The notes: a model not told the origin generated them from the letters alone. 27,996 nucleotides of DNA from an uncultured Clostridia bacterium (GCA_937891895.1 CALATN010000115.1:1-27996), one strand, 5' to 3'; positions 1 to 8,543 are shown, counted from the stretch's first letter. Numbers and translations: made by a program.

Positions 1-593
1 CCACGTTTCGCCATCATATGCCCCGCCACAGGACTATCAATACCGCCCGAAATCAAAAGCAACCCTCTGCCTGCCGTTCCGACGGGCATTCCGTTCGCCC
101 CCTCGATAAAATCGGCAAAAACAAGCGCAACGCCGTGTTCCCGAATATCCACCCGCACGGTAAAGGAGGGCGTATGCACGTCCACGCTAAGTGCGCCCTT
201 GGCGGCAGAAAGCAATCTACCGCCCAATTCTTTACTGATTTCAATGGAGGTAAGCGGGTATTTTTTATCGCCTCGATGTGCTTCCACTTTGAACGTGCCG
301 CTCTTTCTCGACAAAATGTTTGCCGCCTCGAAAATGCTGTCCATATCCGACGCCGTTTCAAAGCCAACGCTTAACGTATGAATACCGAATACCTTTTTCA
401 GCTTTTCAACAAATTCTTCCGTTTGTTCCTCATGGAATTTCCGCACGAAATATCTGCCGCTTTGCTTGATAAATTCGTACTCCATACCCTTTAAGGCACG
501 TTGAACGTTCGTTTCCAAAGCTCGCTCAAAATACCCTTTATTTTTTCCTTTCAAAAATATCTCCGAATAGCGGAGAATGATAACCTTTTCCAT
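1..593 (-). CDS. thiI: tRNA 4-thiouridine synthetase ThiI (3' end cut by window edge)
   Basis: ThiI transfers sulfur from a cysteine desulfurase to uridine 8 of tRNA and, in some bacteria, to ThiS for thiamine synthesis. The 197 visible residues start MEKVIILRYSEIFLKGKNKG, a typical ThiI N-terminus. They cover the N-terminal ferredoxin-like and THUMP RNA-binding regions and reach the ATP-pyrophosphatase loop SGGIDSPV at about residues 182-189. The rest of the AANH domain and any rhodanese domain lie beyond the edge. The start is the ATG at 591-593, preceded by AAGGAAAAAGT, which overlaps the stop of the upstream cysteine desulfurase 9 bases away. That tight coupling puts sulfur donor and acceptor in one operon. 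Codon use (ACG, GCG, TTT-rich) matches the left ~4.4 kb, not the rest of the window. Confidence 0.93.
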   Translation of the reverse strand, partial: MEKVIILRYSEIFLKGKNKGYFERALETNVQRALKGMEYEFIKQSGRYFVRKFHEEQTEEFVEKLKKVFGIHTLSVGFETASDMDSIFEAANILSRKSGTFKVEAHRGDKKYPLTSIEISKELGGRLLSAAKGALSVDVHTPSFTVRVDIREHGVALVFADFIEGANGMPVGTAGRGLLLISGGIDSPVAGHMMAKR

Positions 594-602
594 ACTTTTT
601 CC

Positions 603-1736
603 TTATGCTTTCATTCGGCGTTTCAAATCCCTGCCGATTTCATTGAGAATATTTGCCGCCTGTTCTATTTCCGCTTCCGTCGTGTCCTTGGAAAAGCTGA
701 GCCGCAGTGTTCCGTCGGCGGTTTTTTCATCGTAGCCAAGCGCCAACACAATTTTATTATATCTTGTTTTCGAGTTAGACGAACACGCCGAACCTGTTCC
801 CACAAGCAAGCCCTTATCGTTTGCCATGTGTAACAGAATTTCTCCCCGCAACCCTACCGCCGAAACGGTGAATATGTACGGCGAAGCATCATCAGGCGTA
901 ATACGTACGTACACGTCTTTATCTAATGCAGCCCAGAGCCGATTTTGATACTCTGTTAAACGTGCGTTATCTTCGCGCAGCGTAGCAAACTTCTCTTCTG
1001 CCGCATATTCAAACTGTTTTATACCAAACACGTTTTCCGTTCCGCTACGTTTACCGTTTTCTTGCCCGCCCCCGTACAAATAAGGTGCTATGGCAAGAGA
1101 TTTTCTCTTTATTAACGCTCCAACGCCCTTTAATCCTCCAATTTTATGCGCGCTGACCGAATACAAATCGACGTCCTTACTTAAACGGAAAGGAATTTTT
1201 CCGTACGCCTGCACGCCGTCGCTATGAAAAATGACGCGCGGATTTTTCGCTTTTACACGCTTTGCAACGTCGTTGATATCGTTGATTGCACCCATTTCGT
1301 TATTGACGTGCATGACGGACACAAAGGAGGTTTTTTCGTCCACCAAATCCAACAGCTTTTCCACGTCCACGCGTCCGTCTTTTTGCAAAGGAGCGTAACG
1401 GGCTTGTACCGTGCCACGGTTTTTCAGTTCGGTAAACGCCGCTAAAACCGCAGAATGCTCGCCCACCGTCGTTACGGCGTTGCCTCGTTTTGCAAATGAA
1501 AATATCGCTTGATTGTCGGATTCCGTACCGCAAGAGGTGAAAATGAGTTCAAACGCCGTTTCGTCCGCCACCTTGGAAAGCAAAGCGGAGCGTGCTTTTT
1601 TAAGCTCGCCCTGCAATGCAAACCCCTCCGCATACATCGCGGACGGATTATAAAATTTTTCCGTAACGTACGTCTGCGCCTTTTCCAATGCGCTTTGCGA
1701 CGGCTTCGTCGTTGCGGCGTTATCTAAATAAATCAT
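603..1736 (-). CDS. Cysteine desulfurase, NifS/IscS family
   Basis: A PLP enzyme that takes sulfur from cysteine, leaving alanine, and passes it as a persulfide. The 377-residue protein is full length. It starts MIYLDNAATT, has the cofactor-stacking His94 (GEHS), Asp173 (HSDGVQ), the Schiff-base Lys198 in SAHKIGG, and the persulfide Cys318 in GTGSACSSNS on the mobile loop. The next gene downstream is thiI, so this copy most likely feeds tRNA thiolation (the NifZ/IscS role paired with ThiI), though supply to Fe-S assembly cannot be excluded. Its ATG lies one base after the stop of the upstream membrane-protein gene (TAACATG), implying co-transcription and probably translational coupling. No separate promoter was seen. 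Confidence 0.93.
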   Translation of the reverse strand: MIYLDNAATTKPSQSALEKAQTYVTEKFYNPSAMYAEGFALQGELKKARSALLSKVADETAFELIFTSCGTESDNQAIFSFAKRGNAVTTVGEHSAVLAAFTELKNRGTVQARYAPLQKDGRVDVEKLLDLVDEKTSFVSVMHVNNEMGAINDINDVAKRVKAKNPRVIFHSDGVQAYGKIPFRLSKDVDLYSVSAHKIGGLKGVGALIKRKSLAIAPYLYGGGQENGKRSGTENVFGIKQFEYAAEEKFATLREDNARLTEYQNRLWAALDKDVYVRITPDDASPYIFTVSAVGLRGEILLHMANDKGLLVGTGSACSSNSKTRYNKIVLALGYDEKTADGTLRLSFSKDTTEAEIEQAANILNEIGRDLKRRMKA

Positions 1737-1737
1737 G

Positions 1738-2349
1738 TTATTTTTGTTTACGCTCCTGCATTACGTAATCGCTTTCCAATACGCTCCGTTTTGCGAATTT
1801 CATGATATTCATCAGCAACATTTCACGACATTCTAACACGTACAGCTTTTTGCCGTTATAATTTGCCAACACGTACATAAAGAATTTGCCCTCTGCCGGC
1901 TGGACGTTGGGAGTGCAAATTACTTCCTTGGTCATAGGGTCGGAACGGAACCGATCGTAAGAGGGGTTGTCGATATCTCCCACTTGAATCATATCCTCGC
2001 AATCGATGCGGGTGATCAACTTCCGTTTATTGATATTGATTACCTTGGATATACGCAACTCACCCGATACAAAACAGTAATCGAAATTGACGTTATAGCG
2101 TGATTTCATTTTATAAAAAGCAAACCAAAGCGACAAAAACAGCAAGCCCTGGAAAAAGATAAACGAAAATAACGTCCAAGCCGCACCTGAGCCTTCTCCT
2201 CCACCGATAGGCATATTAAACAATGCCATAATCAACAAAATAATCGCCAAGAATAAAAACACGTAAGAAATGATATTCAGTATTTTATATTTTTTAGATT
2301 CTTTCGCCGCGTTGGCATTGATTGCGCTTTCTTCGTAAAAAGCGTCCAT
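1738..2349 (-). CDS. Small two-helix membrane protein, unknown function
   Basis: A 203-residue protein with two hydrophobic segments at about residues 27-46 and 60-80, separated by a short Gly-rich loop (GGGEGSG). A soluble C-terminal part of about 120 residues follows. The tail has alternating hydrophobic strands (for example FDYCFVSGELRISKV) that look like a small beta-rich, perhaps PH-like, domain. It may belong to one of the Firmicutes DUF families with this layout (DUF6106-like is possible), but I do not recognise it with certainty. A strong ribosome site (AGAAAGGAGGAAGAT) precedes the ATG. It sits between the carB-dapF gene and the cysteine desulfurase with very short gaps, so it is probably in the same transcript. 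Its position does not reveal a role. Confidence 0.75.
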   Translation of the reverse strand: MDAFYEESAINANAAKESKKYKILNIISYVFLFLAIILLIMALFNMPIGGGEGSGAAWTLFSFIFFQGLLFLSLWFAFYKMKSRYNVNFDYCFVSGELRISKVININKRKLITRIDCEDMIQVGDIDNPSYDRFRSDPMTKEVICTPNVQPAEGKFFMYVLANYNGKKLYVLECREMLLMNIMKFAKRSVLESDYVMQERKQK

Positions 2350-2381
2350 GTATCTTCCTCCTTTCTACCACTTTCTAACCG

Positions 2382-3218
2382 TTAAATTTCAAGCGTTCCT
2401 TCATAAACGGTTTTTACGTTTCCGAGCAATTCCACGTCGCCGTCCGAATGATAATTTACCGTCAAATCGCCGCCGCGGAGTTTTACCGTTACGTTGGTAT
2501 CCTTTTCACAGTACCCGCCAAGAACCGCCGCAACCACCGCTGCGCACGCGCCTGTTCCGCAAGCCCACGTCTCGCCTGTACCGCGCTCCCATACGCGCAT
2601 TTTAATGGTTACTTTGTTTACGATACGGATAAATTCGGTATTCATGCCCTCAGGGAAATATTCGCTGCTTGAAATAGCCGCGCCCACCTTCTCTACGTTG
2701 ACGGCATCTACCTTATCCGTAAAGATAACGCAGTGAGGGTTACCCACGTTGACAAGCGTTACTTCATACTCTTCGCCGTCAACCTTTATTTTCTTATCTA
2801 CAATAGAATCCTCTTTCCATACGCAAGGAATACTTTCGCCTGCAAGCTGCGCTCTGCCAAGATTTACGCTTGCGGAATTTACCTTACCGCCAAACGAATA
2901 CACTTTTACGTCGCATACGCCTCTTCCCGTTTCAATTTTCATATCCGTCTTACGGACAATTCCCTTTTCGTAGAGGTATTTCCCGATACAACGGATTGCG
3001 TTGCCGCCCTGCTGCGCTTCTGTGCCGTCCTTGTTGAACACGCGCATTTTTGCGTCTGCGATTTCAGAAGCTTCAATCAAGGCAACACCGTCGCCACCGA
3101 TTCCGTAATGCGCCTGCACGTAGTTTACCGCAATCGATTCGGGGCAAGTGATTTTGCCGTCCCGATTATCAAAAATGATATAATCGTTACCGCAAGACTG
3201 CATTTTTGTAAATTTCAG
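2382..3218 (-). other. dapF: DapF-like epimerase module at the C-terminus of CarB
   Basis: DapF normally converts LL- to meso-diaminopimelate for lysine and peptidoglycan using two cysteines as acid and base. This module starts LKFTKMQSCGNDYIIFDN, equivalent to a normal DapF N-terminus, and keeps the second-half active-site block ERGTGETWACGTGACA (Cys at residue 1293 of the fusion, 2559-2561). The first catalytic Cys, normally in the CGN motif, is replaced by Gly: the sequence reads DGTEAQQGGNAIRC, with Gly1144 encoded at 3006-3008. Only about two to six residues separate it from the end of CarB. No ATG/GTG with a ribosome site lies at the joint (there is an in-frame TTG at 3237-3239 without one), so translation as one polypeptide is likely. 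Whether it is active is uncertain. Confidence 0.8.
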
Positions 3219-6200
3219 CTTTAACTTCTCACTTCTCAATGCATTGATATCTACCAGCTCGGTATTGTCTTCGGTAAAGCGACTTGCAATAATGTCCGCA
3301 AGCGCGTTTGCCGTATCCAACGCCGTCAATACCGTAATACCAAGCAATATAGCATGGTGATGCAGGTTGATAAAGTCGTTGATAGATTCCATGTCCGTTT
3401 TACCAGTATAGACAACGTAGTCTATCTTACCCTCGTCCATGAGCTTAATTACCGTATCCGTAGCGGAGAGTCTATCCACCACCGTGCAATCGAAGCCGAG
3501 GTCTTGAATAACCTTTGCCGTACCTTTCGTTGCATACATGGTACAGCCCAAATCGCCAAATTTCTTGGCAATCGTCAATACGTCCAACTTATCCTGATCG
3601 TTTACCGTCATATAAACGCCAACGGGGCGGCGTTCGGAGGGATGACACATCTTAAAGCCCGCCGAAACAAGACCCTTAAACATCGCTTCCTCTATCGTCT
3701 TACCGATACCGAGCACTTCGCCCGTCGATTTCATTTGAGGACCAAGCTGCGAGTTTACGTCGTTTAATTTTTCAAAACTGAATACGGGTACTTTGACAGC
3801 CACGTACGGCGAGGAAGGATAAAGTCCCGTGCCGTAACCAAGCTTTTTAAGCTTCGCGCCAACGATAATTTTCGTGGCAAGCTCTACCATAGGCACGCCC
3901 GTTACCTTGGAAATATAAGGAACGGTACGCGAAGCTCTGGGATTCACCTCGATAACGTACAGCTGTCCGCGATAAATCAAATACTGAATATTGATAAGAC
4001 CTTTCGTCTTTAATTCCAAAGCGAGCTGCGTGGAAACCTCGATGATTTTTTCCAGCATCGTATCGTCAAGATTGTACGGCGGATATACCGCAATAGAGTC
4101 GCCCGAGTGAATACCCGTACGCTCGATATGTTGCATGATACCCGGGATAAGCACGTCTTTACCGTCGGAAATAGCGTCTACTTCCAACTCCGTACCCATC
4201 AAATATTTATCGCAAAGTACGGGGTTTTCAATCCCTTGTGCCAAGATAACGTCCATATAACGGCATACGTCTTCTTCCGTGAACGCAATCGTCATATTTT
4301 GACCGCCGATAACGTAGGAAGGACGAAGCAATACGGGATATTCAAGCTTTTCCGCCGCAGCAAGCGCTTCTTCCTTCGTCATAACCGTAAGCGCTTTAGG
4401 ACGAGGAATCGAATATTTATCAAGAAGCGCTTCAAAACGTTCTCTGTCCTCTGCTGCGTCAATGCTGTCAGCGGAAGTACCGAGGATATTTACGCCCATA
4501 TCGGAGAGGTGCTTTGTAAGCTTGATAGCGGTCTGGCCGCCAAACTGTACAACAACACCGTAAGGCTTTTCAGTTTCGATGATAGCTTCAACGTCCTCAC
4601 GTGTGAGCGGGTCGAAGTAAAGTCTGTCGCCTGTGTCGAAGTCGGTAGAAACTGTTTCAGGGTTGTTGTTGCAGATAACAGCTTCGTAGCCCATTTCCTT
4701 CAGCGCCCATACACAGTGTACGGAGCAGTAGTCAAACTCGATACCCTGACCGATACGGATTGGACCTGAACCGAAAACGATGATTTTCTTCTTGCCTGTA
4801 TCATTGTTCTCGATGAACTGCTTTGCTTCGTTCTCCTCATCAAATGTGGAGTAGAAGTAAGGTGTTTCAGCCTTGAATTCACCTGCACATGTATCAACCA
4901 TCTTGAACACGGCTCTTGTTCTCTTAGGGCACTTCTGACCGCTGATACGCTCGATTGTGCTGTCGAGGTAGCCGTACTTCTTGGCAATATCGTACTTTTC
5001 TTCTGTAAGCTCACCTTCAGCAAGGTATCTTTCAAGCTCAACAAGGTTGTTCAGCTTGGAGATGAACCAACGGTCAATCTTTGTGATTTCGTGGATTGTA
5101 TCAATTGAAATATTACGCTTCAGCGCCTCAAATACAACAAATGCACGCTCGTCATCAACGTTGTAGAGACGGCTTCTGATTTCAGCATCGTCAAGTCGTT
5201 CAAGCTTCTTCAGGTTCATTGTGTCAAGTCCCAGCTCGATTGAACGAACAGCCTTCATCATAGCCTGTTCAAAGGAAGTACCGATGGACATAACCTCACC
5301 TGTTGCCATCATCTGTGTGCCGAGTGTACGCTTAGCGTAAACGAACTTGTCAAAAGCCCACTTAGGGAACTTTACTACACAGTAGTCAACAGCAGGCTCG
5401 AAGCAAGCGTAAGTGTTGCCTGTAACCTGGTTTACGATTTCATCAAGGCTGTAGCCGATAGCAATCTTTGAAGCAACCTTTGCAATCGGGTAACCTGTTG
5501 CCTTTGAAGCAAGTGCGGAAGAACGTGAAACTCGTGGGTTAACCTCGATTACAGCGTATTCGAAGCTTGTCGGGTGAAGTGCAAACTGACAATTACAGCC
5601 GCCCTCAACCTTAAGCTCGGAAACGATGTTCAGCGCTGCTGTACGGAGCATCTGATACTCTCTGTCTGTAAGTGATACAGCAGGAGCGATAACGATTGAG
5701 TCGCCTGTGTGAACGCCTACAGGGTCGAAGTTTTCCATTGAGCAGACAGTGATAACGTTACCCTTGCTGTCACGGATAACCTCAAATTCGATTTCCTTCC
5801 AGCCGCTGATACACTTCTCAACGAGAATCTGTGTGATAGGAGAAAGACGCAGACCGTTTGTTGCAATATCACGGAGCTCGTCCTCATTGTATGCAATACC
5901 GCCGCCTGTACCGCCGAGGGTAAATGCCGGACGCACGATTACAGGGTAGTCGATAACTTCGGCAAAGTCAACTGCGTCCTCAACTGTTTCAACAACCTTT
6001 GACGGAATACAAGGCTCACCGATTTTTTCCATTGTGTCCTTGAATGCCTGTCTGTCCTCTGCCTTGTGGATAGTTTCAGGGTTTGCACCGAGAAGCTTAA
6101 CACCCTGTTCAGCGAGGAATCCGCACTCTGCAAGCTGCATGGAAAGTGTAAGACCTGTCTGTCCGCCGAGGGTGGAAAGAATGCTGTCAGGCTTTTCAAT

Positions 6201-6437
6201 TTTGATGATTTTCTTTACAACGTCAAGGGTAAGCGGTTCGATGTAAACCTTGTCCGCCATAGCCTTGTCTGTCATAATTGTAGCAGGGTTGGAATTGATA
6301 AGAACAACCTCAAGACCTTCCTGCTTCAGTGTACGGCAAGCCTGTGTGCCTGCGTAGTCAAACTCTGCAGCCTGACCGATGATGATTGGTCCCGAACCGA
6401 TAACGAGGACTTTCTTTATATCTTTTCTTAATGGCAT
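2382..6437 (-). CDS. carB: Carbamoyl-phosphate synthase large subunit fused to a DapF module
   Basis: Residues 1 to about 1067 are a complete CarB, which makes carbamoyl phosphate from bicarbonate, ammonia and 2 ATP for pyrimidines and arginine. Visible are the N-terminal VIGSGPIIIGQAAEFDYAG motif, two ATP-grasp halves (the second begins at VFGSGPIRIGQGIEFDY) and the C-terminal MGS allosteric domain (MYATKGTAKVIQDLG). Without a stop the frame continues at about residue 1074 into a 278-residue diaminopimelate epimerase, giving 1351 residues against about 1070 for normal CarB. The start follows AAGGAGGACAAG, one base after the carA stop. Codon use switches near 4440 (about residue 666), so the N-terminal half matches the pyr operon and the C-terminal half plus DapF matches the left genes. 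The gene in this exact form may therefore be an assembly chimera, but the CarB-DapF joint at 3218-3240 lies well inside the left-type sequence. Confidence 0.9.
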   Translation of the reverse strand: MPLRKDIKKVLVIGSGPIIIGQAAEFDYAGTQACRTLKQEGLEVVLINSNPATIMTDKAMADKVYIEPLTLDVVKKIIKIEKPDSILSTLGGQTGLTLSMQLAECGFLAEQGVKLLGANPETIHKAEDRQAFKDTMEKIGEPCIPSKVVETVEDAVDFAEVIDYPVIVRPAFTLGGTGGGIAYNEDELRDIATNGLRLSPITQILVEKCISGWKEIEFEVIRDSKGNVITVCSMENFDPVGVHTGDSIVIAPAVSLTDREYQMLRTAALNIVSELKVEGGCNCQFALHPTSFEYAVIEVNPRVSRSSALASKATGYPIAKVASKIAIGYSLDEIVNQVTGNTYACFEPAVDYCVVKFPKWAFDKFVYAKRTLGTQMMATGEVMSIGTSFEQAMMKAVRSIELGLDTMNLKKLERLDDAEIRSRLYNVDDERAFVVFEALKRNISIDTIHEITKIDRWFISKLNNLVELERYLAEGELTEEKYDIAKKYGYLDSTIERISGQKCPKRTRAVFKMVDTCAGEFKAETPYFYSTFDEENEAKQFIENNDTGKKKIIVFGSGPIRIGQGIEFDYCSVHCVWALKEMGYEAVICNNNPETVSTDFDTGDRLYFDPLTREDVEAIIETEKPYGVVVQFGGQTAIKLTKHLSDMGVNILGTSADSIDAAEDRERFEALLDKYSIPRPKALTVMTKEEALAAAEKLEYPVLLRPSYVIGGQNMTIAFTEEDVCRYMDVILAQGIENPVLCDKYLMGTELEVDAISDGKDVLIPGIMQHIERTGIHSGDSIAVYPPYNLDDTMLEKIIEVSTQLALELKTKGLINIQYLIYRGQLYVIEVNPRASRTVPYISKVTGVPMVELATKIIVGAKLKKLGYGTGLYPSSPYVAVKVPVFSFEKLNDVNSQLGPQMKSTGEVLGIGKTIEEAMFKGLVSAGFKMCHPSERRPVGVYMTVNDQDKLDVLTIAKKFGDLGCTMYATKGTAKVIQDLGFDCTVVDRLSATDTVIKLMDEGKIDYVVYTGKTDMESINDFINLHHHAILLGITVLTALDTANALADIIASRFTEDNTELVDINALRSEKLKLKFTKMQSCGNDYIIFDNRDGKITCPESIAVNYVQAHYGIGGDGVALIEASEIADAKMRVFNKDGTEAQQGGNAIRCIGKYLYEKGIVRKTDMKIETGRGVCDVKVYSFGGKVNSASVNLGRAQLAGESIPCVWKEDSIVDKKIKVDGEEYEVTLVNVGNPHCVIFTDKVDAVNVEKVGAAISSSEYFPEGMNTEFIRIVNKVTIKMRVWERGTGETWACGTGACAAVVAAVLGGYCEKDTNVTVKLRGGDLTVNYHSDGDVELLGNVKTVYEGTLEI
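4415..4465. other. Abrupt codon-usage boundary inside carB
   Basis: Reading carB from its start, codons up to about 4460 favour ACA/ACC/ACT for Thr, CAG, AAG, TAC, AGA and CTT/CTC. From about 4435 onward the same gene favours ACG, CAA, AAA, TAT, CGT and TTG, and the following genes 2382-593 keep that style. The switch falls in the conserved stretch coding AAEDRERFEALLDKY. This is seen directly. Joining of two genomes, by misassembly through a conserved block or by recombination, is the inference. Confidence 0.7.
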
Positions 6438-6438
6438 A

Positions 6439-7539
6439 TTACTTGTCCTCCTTATTCATCATTGAAACGAAATCATCAAAGAAGGAAACGGTTTCCTGCG
6501 GTCCGCCGCTTACCTTCGGATAGAACTGAAGTGTGAAGCAAGGAATATCCTTGTATCTGATACCTTCGCAAGTACCGTCATTTGCGTTTGTATGTGTAAT
6601 CTCGCAGGCAATTCCGTCAAGATTTGTAACAACGTAACCGTGATTCTGTGCGGTAACAAAAGTTCTCTCGCCGTTTGTTTCCTTAACAGGCTGGCTTGCT
6701 CCACGGTGACCGTGCTTCATCTTTTCAATCTTTGCACCCATAGCAAGTGCGGCAAGCTGGTGACCTAAGCCTGTACCGAAAACAGGAATATTCATACCGA
6801 GAATTTTACGGATATTCGCAATAATTTCTGCATTTTCATCAGGATTACCGGGACCTGCGGAAAGAACGATACCGTCAGGATTCATAGCCTTGACCTGCTC
6901 AGCTGTTGTGTCAGCAGGAAGCACGGTAACATTACAGCCACGGCTCAGAAGCTCGTTGCGGAAGCTCTTTGTGTGACCGAAATCAAGCATTGCAACGTTG
7001 TACTTACCGTTTTCAGCTGTGTAAGTCTTCTGCTCCTTTGCAGTAACAGCCTTTACAGCATTCTCAATCTTGTACTCGGCAAGCTTCTTCATAAGCTCGT
7101 CCTTTTTCTCGTACACGTTTTCAGTTGTGATAACGCCGTTCATTGCGCCGTTTTCACGGATAATTCTTGTAAGGCAGCGTGTATCGATGGAGTGGATACC
7201 AACAACACCGTGCTTCTTCATAAAATCGTCAAGGTTGCCCTCACAACGGAAGTTTGAAGGCGCGTTGCACCATTCTCTTACAACATAACCGCTGAGAGCA
7301 GGTGCGTCGGACTCGTAGTCCTCATCGTTGACACCGTAGTTGCCAACGAGAGGGAAAGTCTGAGTTAAAATCTGTCCGTAATAGGAAGGGTCTGTAAGAG
7401 CCTCCTGATAGCCTGTCATACTTGTGGAAAAGACGATTTCGCCGTATGCTGTGCCTGTTGCACCAAAGGAGTAACCCTCGAAAATTCTGCCGTCAGCAAG
7501 CATAAGATAAGCCTTATCGCCCATATTGAATAAAGACAT
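6439..7539 (-). CDS. carA: Carbamoyl-phosphate synthase small subunit with a dead glutaminase site
   Basis: CarA normally hydrolyses glutamine and channels ammonia to CarB. The 366 residues have the full family layout: the N-terminal CPSase small domain (LADGRIFEGYSFGATG, STSMTGYQEALTDPSY) and a class I glutamine amidotransferase domain (LSAGPGNP, GHRGASQPV, TAQNHGYVV). The catalytic triad is lost: the nucleophile elbow G-I-C-L-G-H-Q reads G-T-G-L-G-H-Q (Gly257, codon 6769-6771), and the Q-F-H-P-E motif reads QFYPK (Tyr340, Lys342). All three residues matching E. coli Cys269, His353 and Glu355 are changed while the fold is otherwise well kept. This points to a structural or regulatory subunit of an ammonia-using synthetase, comparable to vertebrate CPS1, which has Ser for Cys. 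It lies in the pyr operon one base before carB. Confidence 0.93.
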   Translation of the reverse strand: MSLFNMGDKAYLMLADGRIFEGYSFGATGTAYGEIVFSTSMTGYQEALTDPSYYGQILTQTFPLVGNYGVNDEDYESDAPALSGYVVREWCNAPSNFRCEGNLDDFMKKHGVVGIHSIDTRCLTRIIRENGAMNGVITTENVYEKKDELMKKLAEYKIENAVKAVTAKEQKTYTAENGKYNVAMLDFGHTKSFRNELLSRGCNVTVLPADTTAEQVKAMNPDGIVLSAGPGNPDENAEIIANIRKILGMNIPVFGTGLGHQLAALAMGAKIEKMKHGHRGASQPVKETNGERTFVTAQNHGYVVTNLDGIACEITHTNANDGTCEGIRYKDIPCFTLQFYPKVSGGPQETVSFFDDFVSMMNKEDK

Positions 7540-7571
7540 TGAAGTTTCCCCCAGTCAAAAATTTGGATTGA

Positions 7572-8504
7572 TTACTTTTTGAGAGCTGTTACGAAGCCTG
7601 TGATATCCTCTCTCATTCTGATGCACTCACGTCTTGCTGCGCCTGCGAAATCTGTTTCGTCGCAGTTTTCCTTCTGGTAAGCGCACATTACAGCTCTTGA
7701 GGAGTTAACGATTGCGCCGAGGCCCTTGTCATCGAATGCCTTTGCAACGCCCTCTGCGCCGCCGCCCTGTGCACCGTAGCCAGGTACGAGGAAGAATGTG
7801 TGTGGAAGCTTTGCTCTCATTTCAGCAAGCTGTTCAGGGTAAGTTGCACCAACAACAGCACCTACTGCGGAGTAGCCGTATTCGCCGATTGTATCAGCGC
7901 CCCAGTTTTCGCACATATCGCCCATTGTTTCGTAAACGCTCTTGCCGTCGTCAAGCTTTCTGTCCTGAAGCTCACCGCTGGACTTGTTGGAAGTCTTGAC
8001 GAGAACGAAGATACCCTTGTCCTTTTCCTTGCAAACTGCTGTAAGAGGAGCGATACCGTCTGTGCCGAGGTAGCCGTTTACTGTAAGAGCGTCAGCACCG
8101 AAGCCTTCGAAAACCTGACCGTCAACAGTTGTGCTGCCGAGGTAAGCGTTTGTATAAGCTTCCATAGTTGCACCGATGTCATTTCTCTTACCGTCAACCA
8201 TTACGAACATACCCTTTTCCTGAGCGTACTTTACTGTCTTGTAGAGAGTCTGAACGCCCTGCCAGCCATACATTTCGTAGTAAGCTGCCTGTGGCTTGAT
8301 TGCAGGAACGATATCATAAACTGCGTCGATAATTGCCTTGTTGAACTGCCAGAGTGCTTCTGCCGCACCTTCAAGTGTTGCGCCCTTTTCTGCGAAAGCC
8401 TTTTCCTTGATGAAGTTTGGAACGTAGTCCAGCTTAGGGTCAAGACCTACAACTGTTGGGTTACCTGTTTCCACGATTTTCCTGATGAGTCTGTCAAATG
8501 ACAT
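7572..8504 (-). CDS. pyrF: Orotidine 5'-phosphate decarboxylase (long, type 2 form)
   Basis: Makes UMP from OMP, the last step of pyrimidine synthesis. The 310-residue protein is of the longer subfamily. It has the phosphate/orotate site LDPKLDYVP (about 21-29) and the catalytic cluster DGKRNDIG at 104-111, with the Lys-x-x-Asp pair that drives decarboxylation. The C-terminal phosphate-gripper region includes FLVPGYGAQGG. I chose the ATG at 8502-8504 because AAGGAG lies eight bases upstream; an in-frame GTG three codons earlier overlaps that ribosome site. It sits between pyrC and carA with gaps of about 30 bases, with no promoter or terminator in them. Confidence 0.95.
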   Translation of the reverse strand: MSFDRLIRKIVETGNPTVVGLDPKLDYVPNFIKEKAFAEKGATLEGAAEALWQFNKAIIDAVYDIVPAIKPQAAYYEMYGWQGVQTLYKTVKYAQEKGMFVMVDGKRNDIGATMEAYTNAYLGSTTVDGQVFEGFGADALTVNGYLGTDGIAPLTAVCKEKDKGIFVLVKTSNKSSGELQDRKLDDGKSVYETMGDMCENWGADTIGEYGYSAVGAVVGATYPEQLAEMRAKLPHTFFLVPGYGAQGGGAEGVAKAFDDKGLGAIVNSSRAVMCAYQKENCDETDFAGAARRECIRMREDITGFVTALKK

Positions 8505-8543
8505 TACTACCACTCCTTATATAAATTTTAATTTTCAACTTGA

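Noticed and set aside
3225..3240. Separate translation start for dapF inside the fusion
   Set aside because: The only in-frame candidate is a TTG with no ribosome site, so a separate DapF product is unlikely, though not disproved.
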